The notes under the pieces are model-generated. The model worked only from the letters and a program-made list of their open reading frames with translations, made no database searches and was not told the DNA's origin. From contig CM070877.1 in assembly GCA_036365515.1 (NCBI GenBank), positions 3,233,001 through 3,297,000 on the forward strand: 64,000 nucleotides of DNA. The letters are read 5' to 3'. The translations under genes were made by a program, and so were the position numbers. Source of the stretch: Torymus aiolomorphi. Taxonomy: Eukaryota; Arthropoda; Insecta; Hymenoptera; Torymidae. This document shows positions 1 through 12,695 of the stretch, piece after piece; position 1 is the first letter of the stretch; each line of letters opens with the position of its first letter.

Positions 1-83
1 ACCCACTGCGTACAGATATCGATGGGTGAGTAGTGGTAGGTTTCTCTATTGGTATGCGCGCGAGCGTTTTCTTGTGTGTGACG

Positions 84-89
84 CGAGAG

Positions 90-176
<87 letters not shown>
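84..176. repeat. (GA)n microsatellite
   Basis: A nearly pure GA dinucleotide run of about 90 bp. An open frame across it codes for Glu-Arg repeats and is not a gene. Confidence 0.95.
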
Positions 177-179
<3 letters not shown>

Positions 180-1382
180 ACGTTTAATGCGAATCAATTA
201 TCTTTGTTGTTTGCAGCAGCGCGACGCTCTGCGTTTATAACGAGCTGTCGGGTTATGGATGGCATGGACGAGTACGTTATACTCGCGGTAACTATTTTAT
301 CTGGCTCGGATAAACGCTTTTTTGATGAAGTTAGCAAGCAAGCGCGCTTTTAATCTTTCGGGATGAAGAGCGCGAGTGTAGTCGTCGATAATGCTGTCGG
401 GGCAAGGGAAATTTTGTTGTTAATCGGTTAAAAACGACGTTGTAGCAAAAAGATGGGAACCTTATGTGTTATAATGTGGTTATGTTGACTTTAATGTAGG
501 ATGGCGTCATGGGAAATCGCAACGTACTGAAATGGACAGGTGGATGAATATTTTTTTTTCTTTTTTGTATCCATCGCTGCGAATTTTCTCTTGTTGTTAT
601 ATAACTTCAACCTTTGTTAAAATATTCGTTAGATTATGTATTTAATAGTACTTCATTTGATAATTCTCGAGACACGTAAGAAACTGATCTCCATGGAAAC
701 TGTTTGCAGCGCCACAATCCAGCTGCAACACGGCAAGAAATAATTTTCCCAGCTCCGCCAAAATGATCAACCAACAGTACCAGCCGAAACCCACCACATC
801 CCACGAACAAATCACGCAATCCTCGAAACTCTCTCTCTCTCTCTCACCGACCTCCAAATCCGACTTTCCTCTTCCCCCTACCCCTTTCTTGCCCGTATCT
901 CGTCGCTGTCTTCGCCGCGATGCGCAAAATACGCGCAATTATTTAAGACGGTTCGCACAGAGCCCCTCCCTCACCCCGCAAAACAGTCGCCGGCGGCTAC
1001 GGCTGCGTGACGTCTGTTAGTCGTCTTCTTGCTCTCGGGTTTTACGTAGCCCTCCGGGGAGATTGCCCGGGCCGCTTTTGTGCGCGCGCGTATAGCGCCG
1101 AATCGAAAGTTAGATGTAAAACTAATATTGCCGTTGTCGCCCGACTGCGGCGTCGCGGCGACACTGTGCGCGCGGAGAGGTACTTTGCGGAGAGTTCGAG
1201 AGACGAAGAGAGTAAAAGGAGATGCCGCTAGGCGAGTGAAGTCTAATTATGGCTTTTTCTTTAATCTGCTACCGCTGGCGTTTTTCTTTTGTGCGTCGTT
1301 TCCCAACAGCCTTTTGGATTCATTTGATGTTGCTCTGCCTTTGTCTTAAGGGGATGCCTTACTTGTATAGTTTGTACATGCT
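177..1382. other. gene-free stretch with a CpG-rich patch
   Basis: No recognisable gene. Bases about 860-1250 are GC- and CpG-rich, with many short overlapping open frames on both strands, as expected by chance in stop-poor GC-rich DNA. It could be a regulatory island or 5' end of a host gene, but no promoter, splice pattern or protein family is visible. Confidence 0.5.
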
Positions 1383-1384
1383 TA

Positions 1385-2824
1385 CCCGTGTAAAAAAAAT
1401 TAGTCTGGCGCTGGTCTGGGAGAGGTCTGGCTAAACTAGTCTGGCTGAAGTATGGCTTTAGTCTGGCTACGGCCACTATGCCAGACTTACAAATTTTTTC
1501 TCAAATAAGTCTGGCAAAAATGCCAGACTTTTTGCCAGACTTATAATTTTTTTCTCAAATAAGTCTAGCAAAATAGCCAGACTTTGTGCCAGACTTTTTT
1601 CGGTGAGCTTCGCCCCAGAACGATGCTCTAGGCTCTGAAGTATCAGATCAACCTCACCTCGAGATGTGTAATTTCCCAGGCGTGGAGCTCGGCGGACGTG
1701 AGGCTCATACCCGCGCTACTGTAACCTAAACTGTGTCGGTGCCGCCGACATCGCAGTCATTGTCCTCATCGTAGCCGCCGTCATCGTCGTCCCTCCCGTA
1801 CTATCGAGCGCTATTTAATGCTGCTTGTGTCTGGATCTGCTGCTGAGATTGAAGGCAACGCTAGCTAACCTGAAAATATATACCACAAAGTATCTAGTTT
1901 TTGTGGTATATAAAAATATTTTATAGAAAGCGACAACTTATCTGATAATTCTGCAATTGCTGTTCGCCGAGACCCGATGTAGAACTCAATTCCTCGTGCT
2001 TTTCATTCTTCTGTAAGGTGTGCAGTCGTGAAGAAATCATGAAGTCAAATTCGTGTAGTGCGTTGAAAATATTTTGAAGTCCATAAACGTCGTGAAACTA
2101 GTTCAGCGTTCTTTGTATTGAACATGTGTTGCTATGATCACATATTTGGGCTGTCGACAAAACACATGATACGGCAATTTCATGTTGTTTATAGACTTCA
2201 AAATATTATCTCAATTTGGGTTATGAATATCTTTCGCCGTGCATACCTACAGAGAAATTAAAAACGAAAGAAATTGAATTCGATGTCGAACCATGGTGAA
2301 CAGCAATTGCAGAATTATCAGATAAGTTGACGCTTTCAATAAAATATTTTTTTATACCACAAAAACTAGATACTTTGTGGTATATATTTTCAGGTTAGCT
2401 AGCGTTGCCTTAAATTTCCGCAGCATATCCAGACTTAAGCAGCATTAAATAGTGCTCGATAGTATGGTGAGGACGACGGTGACGGCGCCTACGATGAGGA
2501 CAACGACTGCGATATCGATGGCACCGGCACAGTTTGGGTTAGAGTAGCGCAGGTATGAGCATCCCGTCCGCCGAGCTCCACGCCTGGAAAATGACGCATC
2601 TCGAGGTGAAGTTGATCTGTCGCTGCAGGACCTACAGCATCATTCTGGGACGAAGCTCACCGAAAAAAGTCTGGCAAGAAGTCTGGCGTTTTTGCCAGAC
2701 TTATTTCAGAAAAAATTTATAAGTCTGGCACAGTGACCGTAGCCAGACTAAAGCCATACTTCAGCCAGACTATTTTAGCCAGACCTCTCCCAGACCAGTG
2801 CCAGACTAATTTTTTTTACATGGG
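1385..2824. mobile_element. foldback DNA element (MITE-like) with TA target duplication
   Basis: The two halves are inverted copies over almost the whole length. The left end CCCGTGTAAAAAAAATTAG is matched by the complement of the right end CTAATTTTTTTTACATGGG. The inner parts also pair: AACCTGAAAATATATACCAC near 1868 has its complement near 2380. A TA dinucleotide lies just outside each end (1383-1384 and 2825-2826), as in Tc1/mariner-type insertion. Both terminal 200-bp regions carry many GTCTGGC or GCCAGAC motifs. No transposase frame is present, so it is non-autonomous. Seen: the palindrome and TA flanks. Inferred: mobilisation in trans. Confidence 0.85.
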
Positions 2825-2826
2825 TA

Positions 2827-5800
2827 CCGACATTTATTGATTTTTCAAATATCTATCTCAATTTACATATTTTTGCTTATATTGAAGCTGACGCACATTC
2901 TTTGAATTATATAGATTGTGCGTGTTCTTCAATAATTTTGATAATATGAAAATTGGTTGAGAAATTTGAAAAATCAAGTGCAGAAATCTGCAGTTAGGTA
3001 AGGCTTTCCCTTAAGGGTAGCTGCTGTTCTTGTGTTAGAGTACGAGTTTTAATATGTTTTTGCAGTGAGAAATTGTAAGTATTGTAGCGTTATAATTAGT
3101 TGAAAACTGAAGATCCCAAAATAATAAATCAATATTTGTGAATTTAGAAAATTCGATAATAGTGCGAGCTATTGTGAACTGTCGACAACAATGTGTAGTT
3201 TATCTAAAGAGTTAATCCCTATACTACCGCATGAATCCCGAGTTATTTTTAGTTAGAATTGAGTAGAATCAATATTCACCTTTCTTCTATATGTGTGTAA
3301 TGTTACGATTGTTAATTAACAAATCGGGAAATGCAGAGAAATGCACAAAACCAATACACTTGTTCAGAGCTTGAACAAATATGAAATTAAAAAAAAAAAA
3401 TTAATATCTGGAGGAAAAGTTGAAAAAAAATAAGAGTGAAGTTTGCTAAAATAAGTAGAAAAATCAATATTTCATGCCGCATTCAGTAGGAAAAATTGAA
3501 AAAATGACTTTGTAAATATTTTCTCTTTTGTGCTCGGGTGAATTCGTATGTTAATGCACAGATTTGAAGGGATTCTTCATGTTTTTAACAGTTTTATACG
3601 TTTCCTATTGATATTTATCAAGGCCATCATGCAATTTTTACAATAAAAGGTTACACACAAAATATCTCACTTATAGGATCCTCACTACCCGGCTTCAAAT
3701 TATGATGATTATACGCCTTTTTATATCTTTATTCGTTTGTATCAAATTAGAGAGTTATCTTTCAAGGTAACAGTTTATCCTTTAAACTCGTTAAATAAAA
3801 ATAAACTCATAGAATCATTAATTTATATAAGCACACCACGTATAAACGCACGAAACCGTTTACGCTTTCCACCTTCTTATTGCGCCCCCGCTCGGGCACC
3901 GGTAAGAAAAAACCTCACAAGCGCATACCGTAATGGTTAACAATAGCCTGACGGCCGACGGCGATCACGGCTCCATCGAAAATTAATCATCGTAGTGCTG
4001 GAGAGCGGATAATCGCGCTCACGCTCAATCCATTAAATCTTGGAGGAGGCGGACAAAAACGAGAAGAGAGAGCTACAGGCACGAAAACGCGACGATATGA
4101 AATTCCTAAACAACGGCTATCGATCGGCGTGCGCGGGCGCTTTTTAGCTACGGGAATTCCACGAGATACGCGGAATCGTTAGGCCGGGCTCGCCGTGAAG
4201 AAAAAAAAAACGACGCGGGAGATGAGATCCCGGATAAGCGACGAGGAAATGAGGGGTAAAAGGTGGATGAAGGGAAACTGCGATAGGAAGTGCGTGCTGG
4301 GCGATGGGAGTCGGCTAGGAAAACTATTGGTCGTAAGATGCTGTGTTTATCGTTGATGAAAATTGAAAATTGCGTTATTTCAAGCAACGTAGTGTCAATA
4401 TTAATCAAGACTTGTTTATCAAATATCTATTTTGTAAATAGAATACTGCATATATAAAAATTCATTTTCGTCGGGTTTTGTAAAAAAAATGATCTTCTAA
4501 TATAATAAAACGATTAAAATTCTGTCACTTCCTGTTTAACAACTATTGTATTAAGTTTTTATTTCGTTTAGCAGTTATTTAACGCCTATACAGCAGAGAA
4601 CCAAATAATAAGCTTACTACAATACAAATTTTCTGATAGCCCTCCACCGCTCGCAAACATCGAACCTCCCACTTAATTACGGGCCCCGAAAATTATTTTC
4701 CCCGGCCGTAAATTCATGGCCAAATCGGCAATTTATTAAAAGCGTGCTACGCGCGCGCACGCGCGAGATAAAGATGGCGAGATAGTTGGGGAATACGCTA
4801 GACGGATGAAAATGAATGTAAAGTAAGAGAAGGCTGGCGCGCGCGCGCCGCTACGATCTCGGGGAGAATCTTAGCTCGCGGCTATACGAGAGGCGGGCTC
4901 CAGCTATATTCGTCTAGAGGAGCTCAATTTCAATTTCGAGCCCCCTGGGTGTCGTTGCGAAACGAATATAATTATACGGAATAATTCTGACATGGCGCGG
5001 CGGCGGCGGCGCGGTACAGCGAACGCGCCGAGGAAACGAAAAGACTACTTGATGCTTAAGGGATTGCCGCACGCGCGTGCGACGCCGCTCCTGGCTTTCC
5101 CGGGCGCGAATTTGCATAAATTTAGCGCAAGCGCGCGCGCGCGCCTACATTTTCTACTTGGCCGCACGCCTTAATTAATTGCAGATTTCAATCGCGCGCC
5201 TCGCGAGTGTACGGGGGTGAGGAGTGCTTGAGCGTCGGGAGACAATGCGTGCATGTGTGTTTCAGGGTCGGATTCGTTCTGCATCGTCGTTTGAGATGAA
5301 GAAGATTGTATGGTGTTTTTGATAGGATAGTGCGAAAGCATGAAGATGGTAACATTTTAGTGATTTTTCGCGTGACGGCAGTAGAGGGAAAGAAAAGTAT
5401 TTGAAAATTTAGTTAGGTTGACGATTTTCATTAGAATCATTGTGTCAGGAGTGAAGCTTCCCAAATAATTAATATTAAACGGAGATGATTCGAGAAAATA
5501 GCACAGCATATCTTGGGGTACATATTTACTTAAGCACCAATTAAAAGATTAAATCAAAAGAACATTGAAATACTGAAAAAAGCGAAAATTATGTGTTATT
5601 GTGAAAATTTCAACGAATAAAAGTTCTCAGTTAGTCTAATTTATTGTTAGCTCACGGTGGGAGACGTGTGAAAATATTTCAGAGGAGTCAGCAGTAAATA
5701 TTTTTCTACACAAGATTCAGATAATAATTTCAAGAAGTTATATCTATAAAAGAATGCCGAGAAAGCTTCTTTTTACAATGATTCTTAATTCATAAACTGT

Positions 5801-6639
5801 CTGTTTCTAATTTTAGAAGATGTGTTACAATTATCAATAGATGTTCATCATTCTGTTATAGAATGAATATAAGGATGAGCGAACTGTCACTGCGATATAC
5901 CATCTTTGAAATCAGCTATGATTTTAACTGTGATACTGCACAGAGTTATAACTTTTCAATAACAAATCAAATTTATGATTTTTTAAACGAAATGAAATAT
6001 ATACTGTCAAAACAGACTTTTCATTTTTCTTGTCTATTTCACAAATTTTTATATTTTTAAGTCCATTTCAGCGAAATGCCTCAGTTTTAGTTGAATGACT
6101 AAAAATAGAATTTTCAAATATCTCTTATCTCTTTAAACTCATCTTCTCAATAAGCACATTATACAAATAAAAAGAAATTTCTTATATGATTTTATGTATA
6201 GTATTATCAATGTGATAGTATTGTCAATGTCATGTACCGTATTTCAAGTCAGCTGTGATTTTAACTGTGATATTATTGTATATTGTAACATTTCAGATAC
6301 TTACTTCAGTTCAGTACAATTTACTAAATTCTACTTAATTTGTGGCAGAAAAATTACTCATAAAACTATATTAAAAATCCACATGATGCGTTAACTGGCT
6401 TTTAAATTTTAACACGTTAATTTTCTTTTAAATTGTTCGCCTAGTCTCTTAACAAGTTGTGAAATCTACAAGTAACACTCTAGAAAAGTCATAACTTTAG
6501 CAAGTATAGATTTTTTTTCTATTCTTTGCAAATTTTCTAATCAATTTATATATTTATATTTAATCAGTTTAAAACAAAAAATATTTTTATTATCTCTCTA
6601 AATCAAACAACTGTTAAGTCTCTTTTTTAAAAAATATTT

Positions 6640-6641
<2 letters not shown>
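2827..6641. other. gene-free AT-rich DNA with CpG-rich island about 3880-5260
   Basis: No supportable gene. Most is AT-rich. Between about 3880 and 5260 the sequence becomes GC-rich with alternating CG runs such as GGCGCGCGCGCGCCGC near 4836 and GCGCGCGCGCGC near 5130. Open frames there are short, overlap on both strands and match no family I know. Confidence 0.5.
5500..5860 (+). repeat. dispersed repeat shared with 26.4-26.8 kb and 57.2-57.5 kb
   Basis: From about 5513 the sequence matches 26460-26600 closely. Both encode the same C-terminal peptide ending KMCYCENFNE or KIMCYCENFNE followed by a stop and AATAAAAG. The following 200 bp (ATATCTATAAAAGAATG..., TTCTTAATTCATAAACTG) match 26640-26760 and 57400-57500. 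This copy has lost the upstream part of the frame. The peptide is not assigned to a family. Confidence 0.6.

Positions 6642-6706
<65 letters not shown>
6642..6706. repeat. (CT)n microsatellite
   Basis: A CT run of about 65 bp with one CCC interruption. Confidence 0.95.
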
Positions 6707-8974
6707 GTTTAAATTCACATAAATGTACACCCCATCTCCACCATCAAGCAGCCACTTAAGCCACTTCCGTCTCCCCTCACCCCAGCCTCGAAAAATCAGC
6801 GAAACCATGATCAACGCGCGCGCACTGCAGGAGGGGGGTGGAAAGGAATTGCCACGTTCGACTCAATGGCATTCCGATAACGCTTACGCTGCTCCTACTC
6901 TCTGCCTTCCACTCTAGTCGAGTGAGGCACGCGCGCTTGTCTCCGTCGAGAGCGCGCGCGCGCGTACTTGACTTAATTTTCATTCGGGACATTCCGTAGC
7001 GGCAGGAATTTCGAGCCATTAAGCACTTGCTATCTTTTGGGAAGGATGCGACGCGCGCGCGTGCGTTAATATGCTGCACGGCCACCCGACCAGCCGCGTC
7101 CGACTTGAATCACAATCCGAGTATGAAGGCCGGCTGTGCGCGCGACGATCACGAAAATAATTAGATTAATTCCGGTGCGGAGCGTGCGTGGGGTTGGGAA
7201 GCGAGTGGGTAAACTGGATTTCCGATATTTCGATGTTTTTGAGTAAGAGGGAAAGATTGAAGAAATATGTGCTAAGAATAGTTGGTTAAATTAGAAACAT
7301 TTTTTCTGAAGAATGAATAGTAGACTAGATCTGCTTTTATGTATAATGTTTTAGTCTAACGTTAATACGTTATACTTGAGTTTTTCGTTCAATTAATTTA
7401 AATGATTTAAAAAAGTTAATAAAAGAATCAATAACAGAGGGTGATGCAATAATCAATTTATTGAGGCTGGAGTAGGTATTCGTTCAATGATAGAAGTACA
7501 ACTTTGACCCAAAAAAGAGAGATAAATTAGCGCTTTGTCAATGAGTTCTATAGTTGAATATGAAAACGTGTACTCTGCCTATTTTTTAAACAAAATTTAT
7601 ACCTTCCATATGATCTATGAAGATTATCCTCATGAGCGAATCAGAAAGCCACAAATAATTGTTATCTATTGCAGCTTAGAAATACTTAAAATAATTTTCT
7701 AAACAAATGCTATGTTAACTTTTATATTTGATTGCCATTTGCCCATCAGACAACCGAAATAGAATCCATCAGCATATAAATGCTGTCCATTTGTTTGAGG
7801 TGTAAAAAAGTCAAAACAAAAAATGGAGACAAATCAATTTTCGTTTATTTAAAGTATCGGTCTGCTCGCTTTTTTTTTTTAATTAACAACAATACTCTAA
7901 AAACAGTCGGCACTAGAATAATGCCCTTTGTTGATAGGATACACGATATAAATTGGATGTGAAAATATTGAAAACAAACAGAAGAAGAGCAATGTTTGGA
8001 TACCCGTTTATTGATTAATACTACTGAAAATCAGAATACGTTTTCGTCAGCGATCACGTTTAAAATTAACTATCTGTTTGTAAAAAATCCAGTGTAAAAG
8101 AACAATATTTACGTGTAAAAACGTTTGAGCTTATTTATACCCTTCAATGATTATTGATCACCACAAAATTATTCAAGTAAAGTCACTCTTGTTTTTTAAA
8201 CCTAGAAATTAGAAATGTTACAAAAGTAATCAAAATATGAATGTCAAAGTAAAAAAAGTTATACATTCATGGTATGAAGCACAGAACATTCAATTTTTTC
8301 AGAAAAACAGCGAGAACTAGTGTCGCCTATGTAATGGCTGTAATTTTATTGCTGTTCGCGATTAGCTCTTTTCTATTATTATTATTCTTTATTTTTATTT
8401 ATACTTATTGTCTATGTTTAAAAATGGTTTTAAAAAGTGACGAAAAAAAAATGTCTAAGACATGTCACAATAATCTCGAAGTGAAAAGGACCGAGCGACG
8501 CGCTCGTAAGTCATATCCTACAATTTGCCAATCTCGCAGGGCGCGAATTTATCTTTCAATTATTTTATTCCTCCACCTTTATCAATTACTCGCCAGAGCA
8601 GCGCGCGTTCCCTCGGATTCGACAGCCCGTTTCACTGCTACTCGCAACCCCTCAGCACAGATCCTCTCCGAAGGAGAGGAGAGGGGGAGTGAGAGGCAGA
8701 GAGAGGGAGCCTGAGGCGGCTCGTTCCATTATCCAGATATTAGCCATCGGGGAGCCGCGCGATTGCCGCGGCCTGAATAATTTATTCTAATGCGATATTG
8801 TGAAAGGCATCTAACGGTTACGGCTTCGCCGATTTGTTTTTAATTACAAGCTGTTTGCCTATCTTTATCTTCTGGTTGTTTTATCTCATTTTTTATCTTT
8901 TCGTATTGATTAGAGTTCTTGTATATTCAACAAAAAAAGGAAGTTTTATTTTTTGAATTTAAATGTCAAAATCT
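6707..8974. other. gene-free DNA with CpG-rich patches 6730-7200 and 8480-8770
   Basis: No supportable gene. The two GC-rich patches contain CG alternations (near 6950 and 7050) and short overlapping open frames on both strands. A 146-codon frame at 8274-8714 has one hydrophobic stretch near residues 20-45, but its second half is Arg/Glu-rich GC-island sequence and it resembles no protein I know. Confidence 0.45.
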
Positions 8975-8976
8975 TA

Positions 8977-10270
8977 CGAGGGTCATTTGATAAGTACCTA
9001 GCCTACAAATGAAAACACCAAAATTTTACAAAAAATAAAATTTATTTTTCAATGTAGTCTCCTTTTAGTTGAATACACTTGGTCCAGCGGTGTTCCAATT
9101 TTTTTAACCCCGTTGAAAAAAATGTTTTCTCTTGGTTTGCAAAATAGGCCTCCGTGGCGGCGATTATTTCATTATTGGAGTGGAATCTCTTCCCGGCGAG
9201 CGAATTTTTTAGGTTCGGAAACAAAAAAAAGTCGCACGGAGCCAAATCTGGAGAATACGGTGGATGGGGCAGCAGTTCGTAGCGTAATTCGACCAATTTA
9301 GCCGTGGCGAGTGCAGAAGTGTGAGCCGGTGCATTATCGTGGTGGAAAAGCACTCTCTTTTTAGACAAATGGGGCCGTTTTTCTTCTAACACGGCGTCAA
9401 ATCGGCTCAATAGTTCGGCGTAGTACTGTCCTGTGACCGTTTTGCCCTTCTCCAGATAGTCAATAAAAATCACACCTTGAGAATCCCAGAAAACAGTGGC
9501 CATCACCTTTCCGGCCGACGGGACCGTCTTCGCCTTCTTCGGAGCAGGTTCACCGGGTAAGGTCCACTGTTTTCACTGCTCCTTGGTCTCTGGAGTGTAG
9601 TAGTGAATCCATGTTTCGTCGACGGTCACGTAACGACGCAAAAACTCTTTTGGATTGCGATTAAACAGCTCCAAACACTGCTCTGAACTGGTCACACGGA
9701 TGCGCTTGTTGTCTGCAGTCAGCAAACGCGGCACCCACCTTGCTGACAGCTTTCTCATGCCTAAAATCTCATGTAGGATATGCCACACGCGTTCTTCTGA
9801 GATGCCTACTATCGCAGCTATCTCGTGCACCTTTAATCGGCGGTCTGACAAAACGATATCGTGTATTTTTGTCACGTTCTCCTCCGTAGTGGCTGTTTTC
9901 GGAGCACCTGGGCGTGGATCATCAAAAACCGACGTACGACCACGTTGAAACTCGTTATACCAAAATTTAACGGTCACCATCGAAGGAGAAGCATCCCCAT
10001 ACACTGCATCCAAGCGTTCTTTAATTTCACTGCGCGATTTCCCTTCCAAAAACAAGAATCGAATCACCGACCGATATTGTTCTTTCTCCATTTTTTCAAA
10101 AATCAACGGACACATTTGCTTTCACACGCTCTCAAAAATAAACTACAACTCTGATCCGGCTGAAATTTCGTCTGTAACCGTTTACAGGAAGATACTGCAC
10201 TGTAGTGTATTTCTGGTGCGATCGTGGCACCATCTGGCGGTGAGGCTAGGTACTTGTCAAATGACCCTCG
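8977..10270 (-). mobile_element. mariner (irritans-like) DNA transposon
   Basis: About 1.29 kb long. It is bounded by 28-bp inverted repeats: CGAGGGTCATTTGATAAGTA at the left, and the complement of its near-identical partner ending TGACCCTCG at the right. TA dinucleotides lie just outside both ends (8975-8976, 10271-10272), the normal mariner target duplication. It contains one transposase gene on the minus strand, broken by a single stop. Length, ends and gene layout are those of a full-length mariner, so this is a young or recently inactivated copy. Confidence 0.95.
9042..10091 (-). pseudogene. mariner transposase, one in-frame stop
   Basis: The enzyme would cut and paste the element by binding its inverted repeats and cleaving at TA sites. 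From the ATG at 10091 (MEKEQYRSVIRF) the frame runs about 349 codons, the usual mariner length; another in-frame ATG lies at 10115. The N-terminal half has the two helix-turn-helix DNA-binding regions (SRSEIKERLD; VHEIAAIVGISEERVWHIL) and the linker WVPRLLT. Catalytic residues are visible: Asp in VDETWIHYYTPE, Asp in LFHHDNAPAHTS, and Asp in YSPDLAPCDFFLF, with 34 residues between the second and third, so DD34D. A TGA at 9573-9575, soon after YYTPETKEQ, breaks the frame, and the frame then continues unchanged to the end. The catalytic core is otherwise whole. The similarity is closest to the irritans/Himar-like group. Confidence 0.93.
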
Positions 10271-10272
10271 TA

Positions 10273-11756
10273 TAGTAATTTTACTGTAAGAAAATAAAGA
10301 TTTATTATATGCTACTGTGACATTTAAAATTATAGTAGTAAGTACATTTATCAAGTCTATTATATAACTGTTACGTATGAAAGACGATGGAGCCCATTGA
10401 GAATGAATAAGTCGCGTACAAAATATGCAACGACCCGTGCTCGAATCCACGAATCCGAAAAACTATAGTCCGGTACTCTGATACCTTCTTCTTATCATTG
10501 TGCTGACGGGTCAGGGCTCGGATGAGTCAAGCTGAGCCCGTAACGATAGATTATATTTAAACCCAATTCAAAATCAAACACAAAATAAAAAATCTAACTG
10601 TCAGCCTATAATTAAATTTTATAATTTAAAAGTCAACTGTCAGTTCATAAACATTAATTTTGAAGTACCCCTGTTGGCTACTGTTTTTGGAGCTATTCTG
10701 CTCGTGAATTATTTTAGAATCGGATTGACCAAAACATAATCTCCTTCGTATTATTCGAATTAGCATAGTATTTTAGTTTAGGCCTCTTCTTAATACTCCG
10801 TTACGTAATATTTATTTAAGCACTTTTCCAGACCACTGTCAAATGCGGCAAAACTTTACAAATCATTTAATGTTCCACTCAGAACTTTACATAATTAAAA
10901 ACCCTACTTCACCAAAACTATTCGAAAAATAACGACTGTCATTTAAAATTGGCTTCTACTTCTCCTGATCTACAAAAACAGTCACCCAAAAACGTGGAAA
11001 AATTTCTACCGAACTTCTGCGACACACATCGCTGACGAATTTTACAGCGACGGAACGTCCTCGTCGCCACGCGAGTAAATCCCCAAAACGCAAAGCAAAC
11101 TGATATTTCCAGGCGGCGCGGGCCACATACGTATAAGCGTACACGTCAAGATCAGTACGCTGCCACCGCGACGAATTTCGGGAATCCGTCATATTACTGC
11201 CTATGCGCGCACGCCTGCGCCTGTACCTGGCGCATCTTGCGTTTTTCCCCTGACAAGCCCCATTCGTGATTTTTTGCGCCTCAGTGCAATAACTTTCCTC
11301 GAGCGGAATTAAATGGCGCACGCGCGCGTGAGGAGCTGTTTTGCAGGACGACGACGGCGACTTGTGCCGCGCGTTCTAATATATATGATAATGGGAGCTA
11401 GATGGATTGGAGAGGTTGCTGTTTGTTTAGCATTCTCGTATTGTAGGTTTGATGGATTAAAAGGGTAATGCACTTTACGATCGTGAATGCATTTGGCGCA
11501 GGAGCGGCGGACACTGCGTTGCGTCTGAATAAGTGTGTACAAACTGGGTTACAAATGAGATAATGCAATGCAGCGCGAGAGAAACAGTTCTTGATCGTTC
11601 CCGTTTCGTTTTACCGTCTGCCGGGGAGGATTTGTATTTCGCAGATAATTGCGTTTTAGTCTTTTTATCTCGAGATGATTATCGGTGTTGTTAGAAAATT
11701 TATCTTTGTAAACATTAGAAGACAAAATAAGTAAAACGCAAATGCAATAATATTAC
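10273..11756. other. gene-free DNA with CpG-rich patch 10960-11560
   Basis: AT-rich to 10950, then a CpG-rich block with open frames on the minus strand (10956-11321, 11309-11542) that have no recognisable domain and look like composition artefacts. No RNA gene seen. Confidence 0.45.
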
Positions 11757-11848
11757 GCACCTAGGGAGTAAAAGTAAAGAATGTCCCAGATCGCATGTAA
11801 ATTGACAAACATGCGATCTGAGGCATTCTTTATTTTCTCCCGTGGTGC
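11757..11848. other. long imperfect hairpin, about 40-bp arms
   Basis: The arm beginning GCACCTAGGGAGTAAAAG and ending CCAGATCGCATG pairs with the downstream arm beginning CATGCGATCTGAGG and ending CTCCCGTGGTGC. Only a few mismatches and one bulge interrupt about 40 pairs, with a loop of about 10 nt. The size fits a microRNA-like precursor or a very small palindromic MITE. No target duplication is obvious. It lies just upstream of a GCTTCCTC-family repeat end. Confidence 0.7.
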
Positions 11849-11864
11849 ATATACTATTTTGCTT

Positions 11865-12000
11865 CCTCCTAGTGGAACCTTTGTGATAATAAAAAAATTT
11901 TTTTTTAGAAAATGTGTTAGGACATAGGAATGTTGTTTAGCACATTTGGAATCGAAATACACTATTTTTACAGTCAAAACTACGGGCTAATAAAAAATAA
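11865..12000 (+). repeat. 5' end fragment of the GCTTCCTC repeat family
   Basis: Begins TTTTGCTTCCTCCTAGTGGAACC, then TTTGTGATAATAAAA, matching the ends at 12531 and (complement) 14528. It is a diverged member. The body fades after about 130 bp. Confidence 0.6.
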
Positions 12001-12526
12001 TTTAGCGACGAATAGTTACATATTGGTACTTGGTTACTCATTGGTACATTTTTACCTTACAAATGAATTATTTCTAATCGTCATTATTCTAGTTTTTTAT
12101 AGCAATTGATTTCTCCTTTTTGATTAATAAATAGCATCTGATGATACCTTAAATTGTTTAATTTGCAATTTAATAATTACGATTTATACTCCATATGTCT
12201 TCAAATATTATTTTATATATACTTTTGAATAATGTATTTATGCAAAATCAAATATGCAGAAAGAATGCAATTTTATATTAAAATATACATTTAAAAAGAT
12301 TATGATGTAATTTAACAATTCTCTTTGAGAAAGCATTCTACTAAAGCAGTTAACAGCGGTTTTTAGATGATAAAGAGAAAATAAGTGAAATATTAAATTC
12401 AACTAAAGAAAATATATAATATAATAAAAATAAAAGAAGAGAATAAAATTAATAGTTTAATAATAACATTAATAGACAAGAATATAATTGCTGTATTTGA
12501 ATAATTTTGTTGTTAAGAAAAGTAAG

Positions 12527-12649
12527 TTTTGCTTCCTCCTAGAGGAAGCTTTGTAATAGTAAAATTTTAAGTTTCGTTAAATCGCTCTAGAAACATGATT
12601 AGAGGTGTTAGAAGTTTGTATCACATGATTTTAGAAAATGTCTGTATGG

Positions 12650-12695
<46 letters not shown>

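Noticed and set aside
33..353. 106-codon frame with a long Glu-Arg run
   Set aside because: It is translation of the GA microsatellite, without other protein features.
8274..8714. 146-codon frame with a hydrophobic stretch
   Set aside because: AT-rich and GC-island halves joined by chance; low-complexity Leu/Phe run; no family or signal-peptide logic.
9113..10154. Plus-strand frames across the mariner
   Set aside because: Antisense shadows of the transposase gene.
10103..10450. 115-codon minus frame
   Set aside because: Starts outside and runs into the mariner right end; composite of flank and inverted repeat.
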